From: an uncultured Lachnospiraceae bacterium
GTDB lineage: Bacteria > Bacillota > Clostridia > Lachnospirales > Lachnospiraceae
Assembly (NCBI GenBank): GCA_910586615.1
Contig: CAJUJP010000018.1
Span: 1 to 64,000 of the forward strand
Direction: 5' to 3'
DNA length: 64,000 nucleotides
Made by a program: the position numbers and the translations under genes. Below are positions 35,362 through 44,680 of this stretch, in pieces. How positions within the stretch are numbered: the first letter of the stretch is position 1; each line of letters starts with the position of its first letter. Under the pieces are notes generated by a model, which made no database searches, was not told where the DNA came from, and saw only the letters and a list, made by a program, of their open reading frames with translations.

Positions 35362-35802
35362 ATGAACATACATTCCTCAAAAGAACTGAAACGCCACAAC
35401 TATCTGGTCAATGAAATCGAGGCCGCCTACCACGACATCGCCCTCAAATTAGGACTGCCTGACAGTTCCATGATTGTCCTGTATGCAATTTTTGACAATG
35501 GGGATTCCTGCCCGCTCAGAGATATCATAAACAATTCCGGCATCAGCAAACAGACTGCCAATTCCGCACTGCGCAAACTGGAATCGGAAGGTGTAATCTA
35601 TCTTGAATCTGCCGGACCAAAAAACAAAACAGTCTGTCTCACCGAATACGGCAGACATCTGGCTGAGCGGACTGCCGGAAAAATCATCAAAATTGAAAAT
35701 GATCTCTTTTCCTCCTGGCCGCAGGCTGATGTGGAAAAATATCTGGAACTGACTGAACGCTATCTGCGCGATTTCAGAAACAGAATCGGTGAATTACTGT
35801 GA
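35362..35802 (+). CDS. MarR family transcriptional regulator
   Basis: A 146-residue winged-helix regulator. The DNA-recognition helix lies in INNSGISKQTANSALRKLESEGVI (about 52-75), followed by the wing (LESAGPKNKTVCLTEYGR) and the C-terminal dimerisation helix. It precedes the MATE transporter gene by about 40 bases on the same transcript. The twin palindromes in its promoter are the likely binding sites, so a drug or metabolite that releases it would induce the pump. Confidence 0.9.
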   Translation: MNIHSSKELKRHNYLVNEIEAAYHDIALKLGLPDSSMIVLYAIFDNGDSCPLRDIINNSGISKQTANSALRKLESEGVIYLESAGPKNKTVCLTEYGRHLAERTAGKIIKIENDLFSSWPQADVEKYLELTERYLRDFRNRIGELL

Positions 35803-35844
35803 ATACATAACATATATCAATTTACAAAAGGAGTGTGTTTAACA

Positions 35845-37182
35845 ATGAAAACAGCAATACAGTTATCAGACCACTTTACCTACAATAAATTACTGCGCTT
35901 TACCTTACCTTCCATCACCATGATGGTGTTTACATCAATTTACGGTGTTGTGGACGGTTTCTTCGTATCCAATTTTGCAGGAAAAACCGCTTTTGCCGCG
36001 GTCAATCTTATCATGCCCTTCGTCATGATCCTGGGCGGCATGGGATTCATGATCGGCACCGGCGGGACAGCCCTCACGGCACTTATTCTGGGGACAGGTG
36101 ACCGTGAAAAAGCAAACCGCTGCTTTTCCATGATGATCTGCCTGACACTGGGGCTTGGGCTTACGCTGTCTGTCCTGGGTATCCTTTTCATGCGCCCTGT
36201 CGCCGCGCTCCTTGGCGCCACGCCGGAAATGATGGAGCATTGTGTCCTTTACGGCAGAATCGTGACCGGATTCACTTTCACATTCATGCTGCAGAATGTA
36301 TTTCAAAGTTTCCTGATCGCTGCCGAACGGCCCAAACTCGGTCTGGTGGTAACCATTGCCGCGGGTGTCACAAACATGATTCTTGATGCTCTCTTTGTGG
36401 GTGTATTCCGATGGGGTGTGGCTGGCGCGGCTTTCGCCACCGGTTTAAGCCAGTGTATCGGGGGACTTCTGCCCTTTATATATTTTGCCAGACCGAATAC
36501 CAGCCTTCTCAGGCTTATTCCGGCGAAGCCGGAGTTTAGGCCCATGCTGCTGGCCTGCGCTAACGGTTCTTCGGAGTTGATGAGCAACATCTCCACTTCC
36601 GTTGTCAGCATAATCTACAACTTTCAGCTTATGAAATATATAGGTGAAAACGGGGTCTCGGCATACGGGGTGCTGATGTATGTGCAGTTTATTTTTATTG
36701 CCATTTTCATCGGCTATTCCATCGGTTCCGCGCCTGTGATCAGTTACCATTATGGTGCCGGAAACGATGCCGAATTGAAAAACATGCTCAAAAAAAGTGT
36801 TACGCTCTCCGGTATCGCCGGCATTGTCCTGACTGCATCCGCATTCCTGCTGGCAGACCCGCTGGCCGGAATATTTGTGGGCTATGATGCCGAACTGTTT
36901 GCACTGACCAGCCACGCATTCAGGCTGTTTTCATTTTCTTTTCTGTTAGCAGGCTTTAATATTTTTATATCCTCGCTTTTTACCGCACTCAACAACGGAG
37001 CAGTTTCAGCCGCCATATCCTTCATGCGGACACTGATCTTCCAGACCGCATCCGTGCTGCTGCTTCCCGTTCTTATGGGGATCGACGGAATCTGGTGGGC
37101 CATCACGGCAGCGGAAATCTGTGCCTGTATCCTCTCCATCGTTTTTTTGTCTGTCAAACGCGGAAAATATCATTATTTTTAA
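35845..37182 (+). CDS. MATE family efflux transporter
   Basis: A 445-residue integral membrane cation/drug antiporter with about 12 helices in two homologous halves (LPSITMMVFTSIYGVVDGFFV starts the first). I chose the ATG at 35845, downstream of AAAAGGAG; the earlier in-frame GTG lies directly on that site. It is co-transcribed with the upstream MarR gene. The probable role is export of a toxic compound sensed by the regulator. Confidence 0.92.
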   Translation: MKTAIQLSDHFTYNKLLRFTLPSITMMVFTSIYGVVDGFFVSNFAGKTAFAAVNLIMPFVMILGGMGFMIGTGGTALTALILGTGDREKANRCFSMMICLTLGLGLTLSVLGILFMRPVAALLGATPEMMEHCVLYGRIVTGFTFTFMLQNVFQSFLIAAERPKLGLVVTIAAGVTNMILDALFVGVFRWGVAGAAFATGLSQCIGGLLPFIYFARPNTSLLRLIPAKPEFRPMLLACANGSSELMSNISTSVVSIIYNFQLMKYIGENGVSAYGVLMYVQFIFIAIFIGYSIGSAPVISYHYGAGNDAELKNMLKKSVTLSGIAGIVLTASAFLLADPLAGIFVGYDAELFALTSHAFRLFSFSFLLAGFNIFISSLFTALNNGAVSAAISFMRTLIFQTASVLLLPVLMGIDGIWWAITAAEICACILSIVFLSVKRGKYHYF

Positions 37183-37251
37183 AAGATCAGGCCAAACCGC
37201 AGCGGGGACCGGAAAAGACACTTCTGTACTTTCCCGGTCCCCGCTTTTCTG

Positions 37252-39291
37252 TTATTCCTGCTTCACGATCCGGTAATATTTCTTCGCCGTAATCAGATAG
37301 CTCACACCGTACACCACCACAAACACCGCCGCTGTCCCGGCTATGCTTCCCACAAAGATTCTCATGTCAAACAGAGAGATCGTCGCAAACAATCCTTTTA
37401 CCATGAACATTCCCGCCATCGTATGCAGCAGTGCTCCTGCAAGCGGCAGACCAAAAAACATCAGTATCTGTCTGTGCACTGTACTGTGAATCTCCCGTTC
37501 ACTCATGCCGACCTTCTGCATAATGCCGAAATTATTCCGATCCTCATATCCTTCCGAAATCTGCTTGTAATACATAATCAGAAGCAGACACATAAAAAAG
37601 ATCAGTCCGAATATAATGCCCACAAACAGCAGCGCGCCATACATAATCTGCGTATTTTCTCTCCACTCCACACCATTCTCAAGACCATTGAATCCCGGCC
37701 GGCTCTCTCCCCATGCACTGAATTCACTCAAAAACGCTGTTTTCTTTTCATCTGCGCCTTCCAGCAGAAGCAGAATCCGCTGCGACACATCACTTTTGAT
37801 AAATCCTGCCGCATCTTCCACTCCATACGCCTCGCACCATGCCCGGACACATGCTTCCCGAACCTCTTCATCCCTGACGATCATCACATATCGCGCCTGA
37901 TACACATTCTCGTCTGCCTTCGGGTACGGAAAAAATCCGTCAAGCTCCTCCTTCACCTGCAGCTTTTTGTTAAAAAAGTCGATTGAATCATATCCGAAAT
38001 CACTGCCGCTGCAATAAATGAGGGCTTCCTCCTCTGCCAGACTGAAGGCACGATTTTCTACACGGTTGTAGTCATCCTGCATGATCAGATCAAGCTGATA
38101 CTCATCTTCGTAATCCTCTCCCGTCTGCATCTCAAACCTGTTTTCAACTTTTCTGACATGAAGCGTCACTTTATCGTATATATCTAATCTTGCCGCCGAA
38201 ATACCATATTTTTCTTCCAGCGCAGTCTCCTTCTGTATCACGGCATCCGGATCGACTTTTTCTCCCCTGTAAGACATGGTCAGATCGTAAGGGTATATAA
38301 AATGCATACATCCTTCCAGACCAACGCTCAGTGCCACCGTACAGATCAGCGTAATAAGCACCATGGTAGAAAAAATACAGATATTGGAAAGACTCGCCGC
38401 ACTCTTTTTCATGCGGTAAAGCATTCCTGAAACGGTGATAAAATTTTTCGGCCTGTAATAAATCCTCTTCCTTGTCTTCATCCACTTCAGAAACGCGATG
38501 CTTCCCGACGTAAATAAAAGATATGTTCCAATGATCACCAGAAAAACCGCCAGGAAAAAGTTGATAAAGATCATGGAGTCAACCTTGGCAGTAATGGAGC
38601 AATAATAGCCTGCACCCAGCGATGCCGCACCGAGTATGGCATACAGCCATAAAAACCGCGGCTCTTTCTCACCTTTTTTGCTGCCGCTCATTAGTTCAAC
38701 AGGCCTTGCTTTGCCCACCTCCCATAAGCCCCACACATAATTGACCAAAAACACAACGGCAAAATAGGCCAGTGTCTCCCGAAATGCCAACGGTTCAAAC
38801 ACAAAACTTATGTCTGCCGAAAGCCTGCAGATCCGGAGCAGCAAAAGAAACATAAGCTTGGATAGCACAACGCCGAAAATGATTCCTCCTGCTATCGTCC
38901 ACACATAAAGGATCACCGTCTCAAAAAGCATCATGACTCCGATATGCTTTTTCTCCAATCCCAGAATATGATACAGCCCGAATTCCTTTCTGCGCCTTTT
39001 GATCAAAAACCCGTTGGCATAGATCAGAAAACATACAAGTATGATCGATAAAAGGCCCTGTCCCATCTGCATCAAAATCCACATGTATGCACTTTTGGGA
39101 ATTAATTTCACAATATCATTGTGCAGGATCGATGCAAATACAAAATAGATAAACACCGAAAAAATACCTGCTGCAAGATAAGGATAATATACGCTTCCGT
39201 TGCTCACAATGCCCTTCCAGGCAAGCTGTGGCAGCAGTTTTATCCGCAGTCTGTCTGTTTTGTTGTTTGTCCTGCCGGTTGATGTGTTCAT
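37252..39291 (-). CDS. ABC transporter permease, BceB type
   Basis: A 679-residue FtsX-domain permease of the peptide-antibiotic-resistance class. It has about ten membrane helices and, between the central and last groups of helices (about 325-540), the large extracellular domain typical of BceB, which binds peptide antibiotics. MMLFETVILYVWTIAGGIIFG and the C-terminal FtsX unit are clear. Its start overlaps the ATPase gene stop by four bases (ATGA), indicating coupling. With BceA and the two-component system upstream it forms a resistance and sensing module. Confidence 0.92.
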   Translation of the reverse strand: MNTSTGRTNNKTDRLRIKLLPQLAWKGIVSNGSVYYPYLAAGIFSVFIYFVFASILHNDIVKLIPKSAYMWILMQMGQGLLSIILVCFLIYANGFLIKRRRKEFGLYHILGLEKKHIGVMMLFETVILYVWTIAGGIIFGVVLSKLMFLLLLRICRLSADISFVFEPLAFRETLAYFAVVFLVNYVWGLWEVGKARPVELMSGSKKGEKEPRFLWLYAILGAASLGAGYYCSITAKVDSMIFINFFLAVFLVIIGTYLLFTSGSIAFLKWMKTRKRIYYRPKNFITVSGMLYRMKKSAASLSNICIFSTMVLITLICTVALSVGLEGCMHFIYPYDLTMSYRGEKVDPDAVIQKETALEEKYGISAARLDIYDKVTLHVRKVENRFEMQTGEDYEDEYQLDLIMQDDYNRVENRAFSLAEEEALIYCSGSDFGYDSIDFFNKKLQVKEELDGFFPYPKADENVYQARYVMIVRDEEVREACVRAWCEAYGVEDAAGFIKSDVSQRILLLLEGADEKKTAFLSEFSAWGESRPGFNGLENGVEWRENTQIMYGALLFVGIIFGLIFFMCLLLIMYYKQISEGYEDRNNFGIMQKVGMSEREIHSTVHRQILMFFGLPLAGALLHTMAGMFMVKGLFATISLFDMRIFVGSIAGTAAVFVVVYGVSYLITAKKYYRIVKQE

Positions 39292-40208
39292 GCCGGATAC
39301 ACCTCTTTTCTCTCCTCAGATTCTTCTGCCTTCCCGCTCTGCTTTTCTATGCACATCCTTCTGTCAGTGCAGTTCTGTCCAGCCTTACAGTTTCGGACGC
39401 TGTCTTTTTCTATGACAGATGCTTCTGTTTTCTGCTCCGTGTCTGCACCGTCTTCCTTTTGCGTCTGCAATACCGTCAACGCATCGGATATCATCTTATA
39501 CATAGCCTCATTGCTCTGATTCCCCTTATAGATCTGGTGAAATACACAGCCGTCCTTGATAAAAAGCACCCGTCCTGCATGGCTGGCCGCCTGAATACTG
39601 TGAGTCACCATCAGAATTGTCTGCCCCTCCCTGTTCACTTCACTGAACAGTCGAAGCAGCTTTCCTGCCGCCTTGGAATCCAACGCCCCGGTAGGCTCGT
39701 CCGCCAGAATAATATCCGGTTCCGTGATCAGTGCCCTGCATACCGCTGCACGCTGCTTCTGACCGCCTGACACCTCATACGGAAATTTTTCCAGAATTTC
39801 TCCGATGTCCAGTTTCCTTGCCAGCGGAAGAAGCCTCTTCTCCATTTCCCGGTAGTCCGCACCTGCCAGTACAAGGGGCAGATAAATATTGTCTTTCAGG
39901 GACAGCGTATCCAGCAGATTGAAGTCCTGGAACACAAATCCCAGATGTTCTCTTCGAAAAGCACAGATCTCACGATGCCTGATCTCTGTAAGATCCCGTC
40001 CGTCCAGCAGCACCTGACCGCTGGTCGCCTTATCCAGAGAAGCCAGAATATTAAGAAGCGTCGTCTTCCCGGAACCGGATTCACCCATGACCGCCACATA
40101 CTCCCCTTCCTCTACAGAAAAGTTCACATCGCATAAAGCCTGCACTTTGGCCGCTCCGAATCTTGTGGTATATACTTTTTTGACATTTTTAACCTCTAGC
40201 AGTGACAT
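39288..40208 (-). CDS. ABC transporter ATPase, BceA type, with C-terminal extension
   Basis: A 306-residue cytosolic ATPase. Walker A GESGSGKTT (42-50), signature VSGGQKQRAAV (~145), Walker B IILADEPTGALD (~165) and the switch histidine in MVTHS are intact. Usual BceA proteins end near residue 250; this one carries an extra ~60 hydrophilic residues with three cysteines (NCKAGQNCTDRRMC). The ATG follows AGAAGGAGGT. A candidate BceR box lies upstream at 40374-40387. It is the first gene of bceAB. Confidence 0.94.
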   Translation of the reverse strand: MSLLEVKNVKKVYTTRFGAAKVQALCDVNFSVEEGEYVAVMGESGSGKTTLLNILASLDKATSGQVLLDGRDLTEIRHREICAFRREHLGFVFQDFNLLDTLSLKDNIYLPLVLAGADYREMEKRLLPLARKLDIGEILEKFPYEVSGGQKQRAAVCRALITEPDIILADEPTGALDSKAAGKLLRLFSEVNREGQTILMVTHSIQAASHAGRVLFIKDGCVFHQIYKGNQSNEAMYKMISDALTVLQTQKEDGADTEQKTEASVIEKDSVRNCKAGQNCTDRRMCIEKQSGKAEESEERKEVYPA

Positions 40209-40313
40209 ATTATGTTAACCTCCTTCTGTTATACCTGTTTTACGAAAGGGATTTTTTTATTCCACCAGACCATTCTTTCCCGACTTGCAATTTTCTCTCC
40301 CTTACATAAAGCA

Positions 40314-40387
40314 ATTATATAAAAAGAAGAAATGTACTGCCATTCATCAGGCTTACATTTCTTTTCTCCGACCTTACATTTTTGTCA
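40314..40387 (-). promoter_or_regulatory. bceAB promoter region with candidate BceR box
   Basis: On the minus strand TGACA-AAAA-TGTAA (40374-40387) matches the TNACA-N4-TGTAA motif known for BceR-like regulators in Firmicutes. About 55 bases downstream lies TATAAT (40314-40319) with a poor -35 (TGGCAG), as expected for an activator-dependent promoter. Further TGTAAG half-sites occur at about 40302 and 40353. Confidence 0.65.
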
Positions 40388-40451
40388 CACATACTACATA
40401 TATTCCATACTTTCGCTTCGCAGCGTCTCAAATTGCGGCAAATATCCTTCA

Positions 40452-40493
40452 GTCTCAAGTCAGCCTCAAACAAAAACAAGACTGACTTGAGAC
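40452..40493. repeat. Perfect 12-bp inverted repeat between kinase and transporter genes
   Basis: GTCTCAAGTCAG (40452-40463) and CTGACTTGAGAC (40482-40493) flank an 18-base AC-rich loop. It lies 22 bases beyond the kinase stop codon. Neither strand has a good T-run after the stem, so it may be a weak terminator, an mRNA 3' hairpin or a protein site. Confidence 0.7.
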
Positions 40494-40515
40494 CAGAAAT
40501 GAGACTTGCCGGCAT

Positions 40516-41595
40516 TCATTCCTGTACAAATCCGAGAATGACCTTCGTCCCCTCTCCCGGAACAGACACCACCCTCATGGAATGCGCCATCCTGCCCATG
40601 ATCCGGTCACAAAGATACAGGCCGATCCCGGTAGACTTTCGATCCAGCCGTCCGTTGTAACCCGTAAACCCTCTCTCAAAGATTCTTGGCAGATCGCTTT
40701 CCCTGATTCCGATTCCCGTATCCTCAATGACCAGATAAGATGCCTTGCCAGACCTCATACTGCCATCCGCATCCGCTCCGTAGATCGCGATACCGCCCTG
40801 ATAAGTATATTTCAATGCATTTGAGAACACCTGCTCCACCACGAATCCCAGCCATTTTTCATCGGTCACTGCCCGGATCTCAAATTCCTCCATCCGAAAA
40901 GAAAGGCCGCTTCCCAGAAACAGCACAGAGTATTTGCGCACCGCCTGCTTTACGATCTCATATACATCGTAATCTTTAAAAAGGAAATCCGAAGACGGAC
41001 TGTCCAGCCGGGCAAAGCATAAAGCCATCTGGGCATACTGCTCAATCTTAAACAGTTCCTCCTGACATCGCCGCTCCTGCCCCTCTTTACGCTCCTCATT
41101 GCCGCTTCTTTGCTGTTCACCCGCCGACATGATATCCTCATTTTGAAGCAGCAGCCTGAGCGCCGCAATCGGCGTCTTGATCTGATGCGTCCACAGGGTA
41201 TAATAATCTGCCATCTCTTTCTGCTTCTCATCATATTTCGTGACAGACTTCCTCTTCGCCTGCTCTTCCTCCACAAGAAGCTGCAGAAACAGAGAATCAG
41301 GAAAGTTCTTCGCCTCCGGCAGAAACCGTGTTCTCTCCTCTTCTTTTTGCAGCGAAAAAAGCAGTCCGCGGCATTTTATGTGATAGCTTCTGTAATCAGC
41401 CAGCACCGCCAGAATGCCGAAAAAGACTGTTATTTCCACGGCGTACACCATATTTCTCCGTACCTGATCATAATGATACAAAAAAGCGACCGCATAAAAT
41501 ACCGTTACGATAAGGATGTATAATCCCATGGCCTTCCATTTATCCCGGATATATGCCCGGCATATCTGCATGTTCATTTCTTTTTGATTCATCAT
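40516..41595 (-). CDS. Intramembrane-sensing histidine kinase, BceS type
   Basis: A 359-residue kinase with two adjacent membrane helices (about 23-41 and 49-67) and almost no extracellular loop, as in BceS, which senses through its partner BceAB transporter. The phosphoacceptor is His137 in LWTHQIKTPIAALRLL. The ATP site includes FSNALKYT, VIEDTGIGI and STGIGLYL. It follows the response regulator gene by 42 bases. Confidence 0.93.
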   Translation of the reverse strand: MMNQKEMNMQICRAYIRDKWKAMGLYILIVTVFYAVAFLYHYDQVRRNMVYAVEITVFFGILAVLADYRSYHIKCRGLLFSLQKEEERTRFLPEAKNFPDSLFLQLLVEEEQAKRKSVTKYDEKQKEMADYYTLWTHQIKTPIAALRLLLQNEDIMSAGEQQRSGNEERKEGQERRCQEELFKIEQYAQMALCFARLDSPSSDFLFKDYDVYEIVKQAVRKYSVLFLGSGLSFRMEEFEIRAVTDEKWLGFVVEQVFSNALKYTYQGGIAIYGADADGSMRSGKASYLVIEDTGIGIRESDLPRIFERGFTGYNGRLDRKSTGIGLYLCDRIMGRMAHSMRVVSVPGEGTKVILGFVQE

Positions 41596-41637
41596 AACTT
41601 GTTACACTCCTGAACTTTTATGATACCCTGTACAGAA

Positions 41638-42324
41638 TTATTCCGCTTCTTCCGCTGACAACTGGTATCCTACTCCTTTCTTCGTGAGAATAAAATCGTG
41701 GATTCCCGCATCCTCCAGTTTCTTCCGAAGCCGGTTCATATTCACGGTCAGCGTATTATCGTCTACGAAGCATTCATTGTCCCACAGCCTCTTCATGATA
41801 TTCTCACGGCTTACCGTGTTCCCGTCATACTCATAAAGAAGCTGCAGAATGCGAAATTCATTCTTGGAAAGTTCGATCCTTGCTCCCTGATAGAGAAGAC
41901 TCATATCCGCCAGATTCAGGATTACCTTACCATGTTCCATGACTGACGACTGCTTCTGAAAAGAATAAGTTCTCCTCAGAATTGCCTGTACCTTAGCCGA
42001 TAATACGTCCAGATCGAAGGGTTTCGTAATAAAATCGTCCCCGCCCATGTTCATTGCCATTACAATATTCATATTGTCAGCGGCGGAAGAAATAAACACC
42101 ACCGGAACCTGTGAGATCTTCCGAATCTCCCCGCACCAGTAATATCCGTTATAAAATGGCAGTCCGATGTCCAGAAGAACAAGATGCGGGTCAAAGGCGA
42201 CAAACTGCGGCAGTATATTTTCAAAATCTGTCACACAGGCTGTCTCATGCCCCCATTTCCCCAGAAATTTTCCGATCTGTTCCGAGATCGTACTGTCATC
42301 TTCAACAATCAGAATCCTGTACAT
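41638..42324 (-). CDS. Response regulator, BceR/OmpR type
   Basis: A 228-residue regulator with a receiver domain (ILIVEDD at 4-10, phosphoacceptor Asp52 in LLDIGLP, TKPFD) and an OmpR/PhoB-type winged helix (LSKNEFRILQLLYEY, then DDNTLTVNMNRLRKKLE). The ATG follows AAAGGAGC. It should activate bceAB through the candidate box upstream of the ATPase gene when peptide antibiotics are present. Confidence 0.94.
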   Translation of the reverse strand: MYRILIVEDDSTISEQIGKFLGKWGHETACVTDFENILPQFVAFDPHLVLLDIGLPFYNGYYWCGEIRKISQVPVVFISSAADNMNIVMAMNMGGDDFITKPFDLDVLSAKVQAILRRTYSFQKQSSVMEHGKVILNLADMSLLYQGARIELSKNEFRILQLLYEYDGNTVSRENIMKRLWDNECFVDDNTLTVNMNRLRKKLEDAGIHDFILTKKGVGYQLSAEEAE

Positions 42325-42426
42325 GTTATCTGCTCCTTTTCCACCCTGAAGTCTGATTTTCCGTCATCCTTTGCGCAAATGCACTGCCTGAATCCATCCA
42401 GGGCTGTATCCCTAAAACAATATTAT

Positions 42427-42468
42427 AAAAAAAAGCACAGGATGTTTCAACTGTAAACATTCCTGTGC
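42427..42468 (-). terminator. Terminator downstream of xerD
   Basis: GCACAGGATGTTT pairs with AAACATTCCTGTGC (42435-42468, one bulge), and on the minus strand eight T follow. It lies about 180 bases after the xerD stop and 100 bases before the response regulator gene. The 180 bases between show no gene. Confidence 0.9.
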
Positions 42469-42648
42469 ATTGTTCCCGTCAATCAATATAATTGTTGCAA
42501 GCTGCCCCGTACCCTATTCCTTCTGCTTCAATTCCTGCTCTCCAAACCGGAGCCTGTTTTCTGATTCCTATACTTTTACATAACAAACACAGAACATCCT
42601 GCCTCTGCAAACGTGCCCGCTTCTCAAATCTCTGCCGGGTAAAAGCTT

Positions 42649-43533
42649 CTACCCTCTGGGATGAGCTTTCGCATATACTTCCCGGATATGACTGTGATTC
42701 AGATTGGCGTAAATCTGCGTAGTGGAGATATCAGAATGCCCCAGCATCTCCTGCACACTTCTCAGATCAGCTCCGTTCTCCACCAGATGCGCCGCAAAAG
42801 AATGTCTGAGCGTATGTGGCGTGATATCCGCCTTAATATCCGCTTTCTTCGCATAATATTTGATCAGCTTCCAAAAACCCTGTCGGCTCATCGGCTGTCC
42901 CGAACAATTGGCGAACAGTACATCCGATGTCTTGTTCTCAAGCATCTCGTCTCTCGTACCGTTCAAATATCTTGCCAGAGCACTCTTGGCCTCGGTGCCG
43001 AAAGGAATGACTCTCTCTTTATTACGGTCACGGCACAGAATAAATCCCATAGGCATATTGACATCTGAAATTCTGAGCGTGATCAGTTCCGTCACCCTGA
43101 TCCCTGTAGCATAAAGAAGTTCCAGCATTGCCTTATCCCGGATTTCTTTATGGGTATTTCCTGAAGGCTGTTCCAGAAGCCTTACCACCTCATCGGGTGA
43201 CATGATCTCCGGAATCTTCTTCTCAATCTTCGGTGCCTTCAATTCCTCGGAAATATCTTCTGCTATAATGTTCTCATGAACCATATAATGGTAAAACGCT
43301 TTTATTGATGCTATATTTCTCGAAACCGTAGCCGCCGCAAACTTACTATCTTCCAGATATTTTACATATCCCTCCAAATCATGCTTTGATACCTCAGCCG
43401 TCTCATGGATCCCGCGTTCCGCCATAAAGTGCTGTACTTTTTCCAGATCTCTCTTATATGACATCTCTGTATTAGTCGAAGTATTCTTCACATTATGTAA
43501 ATATGCTATGAATGCTTTAATCTCTTTTTCCAT
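42649..43533 (-). CDS. xerD: Tyrosine recombinase XerD
   Basis: Site-specific recombinase that, with XerC, resolves chromosome dimers at dif. The 294-residue protein has an N-terminal SAM-like core-binding domain (1-100) and the catalytic domain with Arg146, Lys172, His240, Arg243, His266 and Tyr275 all present. The ATG at 43533 is used; an earlier TTG has no ribosome site. It sits downstream of spoIIM as in many Clostridia. No dif-like site was recognised here. Confidence 0.92.
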   Translation of the reverse strand: MEKEIKAFIAYLHNVKNTSTNTEMSYKRDLEKVQHFMAERGIHETAEVSKHDLEGYVKYLEDSKFAAATVSRNIASIKAFYHYMVHENIIAEDISEELKAPKIEKKIPEIMSPDEVVRLLEQPSGNTHKEIRDKAMLELLYATGIRVTELITLRISDVNMPMGFILCRDRNKERVIPFGTEAKSALARYLNGTRDEMLENKTSDVLFANCSGQPMSRQGFWKLIKYYAKKADIKADITPHTLRHSFAAHLVENGADLRSVQEMLGHSDISTTQIYANLNHSHIREVYAKAHPRG

Positions 43534-43743
43534 GTAACCGGAAATCCTTCCCTGAGCGACCCCTCTTATGTAAATCAACTCATCGTCTGCCTACCATTAT
43601 AAGCAGAATTTCAAAGAAAAGCAAATGGATTTTTCCCCGATTTTATGGGCATTTCAGCCTATATAGCACGCAAAGCACAACATATCGTCAACGCCAGAAT
43701 TTATGTCTACTATATGTGGTTAAAAGTGCAAAATAAAATTTTT

Positions 43744-44349
43744 TTAAAATATTTTCAGCGCAAAATGCAGCATTTTAGGATTAACATAACTCTCCAACAT
43801 GCATCCCATTATGACAACTACAACAATCGCCGCAATCTGCATCCCTTTTTTCAGATAAACCTGTCTTCCGGGCATTAAGCCATACTCACGATAGGCCCCC
43901 CGCGCATAGAGCATCCTGTTAACGCCGACAGCCCATACAAACAGGGCCATATACCCCGGAATCAGAAGAATCCCCTGAGGAAGAATGCCCGCCGCCATGA
44001 GAAAAAGTCCGCGGATTCCATACCGGATTACTGCCACCGAAAGCAGGCAGCCTGCCGACAGACCAATATAGCACACATAGCCGCATACTGCCGGAAGCCC
44101 GATCATCGTAGTGGCCAGAATCCCCAAAATACAGACCGTGGAAAGCCTGTGTCTCAAAATATAAGTCAGGAGCCCGGCACTGTCAGGTATGCTGTTTTTC
44201 AGACGGATGATCATCTCCGTCCCCAGCAGACTGCCGTCCTTGATCCACGTGTCATATCCCACATTTACAGCCAGTATTCCAAGAAATAACCCGATCATAT
44301 ACAGATATACGATATAATAACAGTTTTTTGCCGGTGATTGTTGCTGCAA
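43744..44349 (-). CDS. spoIIM: Stage II sporulation protein M-like
   Basis: A ~201-residue membrane protein with about five helices, resembling SpoIIM, part of the SpoIIDMP complex that remodels peptidoglycan during forespore engulfment. Recognisable parts are LGILAVNVGYDTW, the motif LLPQG-like ILPQGILLIPGYMALF, and the C-terminal helix. I prefer the TTG at 44349, seven bases after GAGGGG, because the longest reading frame begins inside the upstream terminator's T-run. Gene order with xerD and the Nudix gene supports the call. Confidence 0.82.
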   Translation of the reverse strand: MQQQSPAKNCYYIVYLYMIGLFLGILAVNVGYDTWIKDGSLLGTEMIIRLKNSIPDSAGLLTYILRHRLSTVCILGILATTMIGLPAVCGYVCYIGLSAGCLLSVAVIRYGIRGLFLMAAGILPQGILLIPGYMALFVWAVGVNRMLYARGAYREYGLMPGRQVYLKKGMQIAAIVVVVIMGCMLESYVNPKMLHFALKIF

Positions 44350-44420
44350 CGCCCATCCCCTCTTCCACGGTATGTCCTGTCTTCCTATATGTATGACCGT
44401 GTTACAGGGTACATGCAAAA

Positions 44421-44452
44421 AAAAGAAAATTTGCCTGGCAAATTTTCTTTTT
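44421..44452. terminator. Terminator between the small ORF and spoIIM
   Basis: AAAAGAAAATTTGCC (44421-44435) pairs with GGCAAATTTTCTTTT (44437-44451); the minus strand continues into a T-run. It lies 10 bases beyond the stop of the 60-residue gene. Confidence 0.9.
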
Positions 44453-44461
44453 AATAAAACA

Positions 44462-44644
44462 TCAATATAAATCTTTCAAAATCTCATTGTCCATGACCGC
44501 GTCATAGAATCTTTTGTTGATTTCCGCAAATTTGTCTACCACATTGGGAATATTATCCAGCAGGGGATTGCTTAACATATTCTTCTCCCTGACATATTCC
44601 ATCGCCAGCTCGTGCGCCAGTTCCTTCGCCGTACTTTCATTCAT
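44462..44644 (-). CDS. Small conserved-looking protein (60 aa)
   Basis: A 60-residue soluble, mostly helical acidic protein (MNESTAKELAHELAMEYV start) of unknown function. It has a GGAGAG site before its ATG, lies about 36 bases after the Nudix gene on the same strand, and ends right at a strong terminator, so it is probably the last gene of the Nudix transcript. I recognise no domain. Confidence 0.7.
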   Translation of the reverse strand: MNESTAKELAHELAMEYVREKNMLSNPLLDNIPNVVDKFAEINKRFYDAVMDNEILKDLY

Positions 44645-44680
44645 AGATAAGCTCTCCTTTGCATTTATCCTGTAGCTCTG

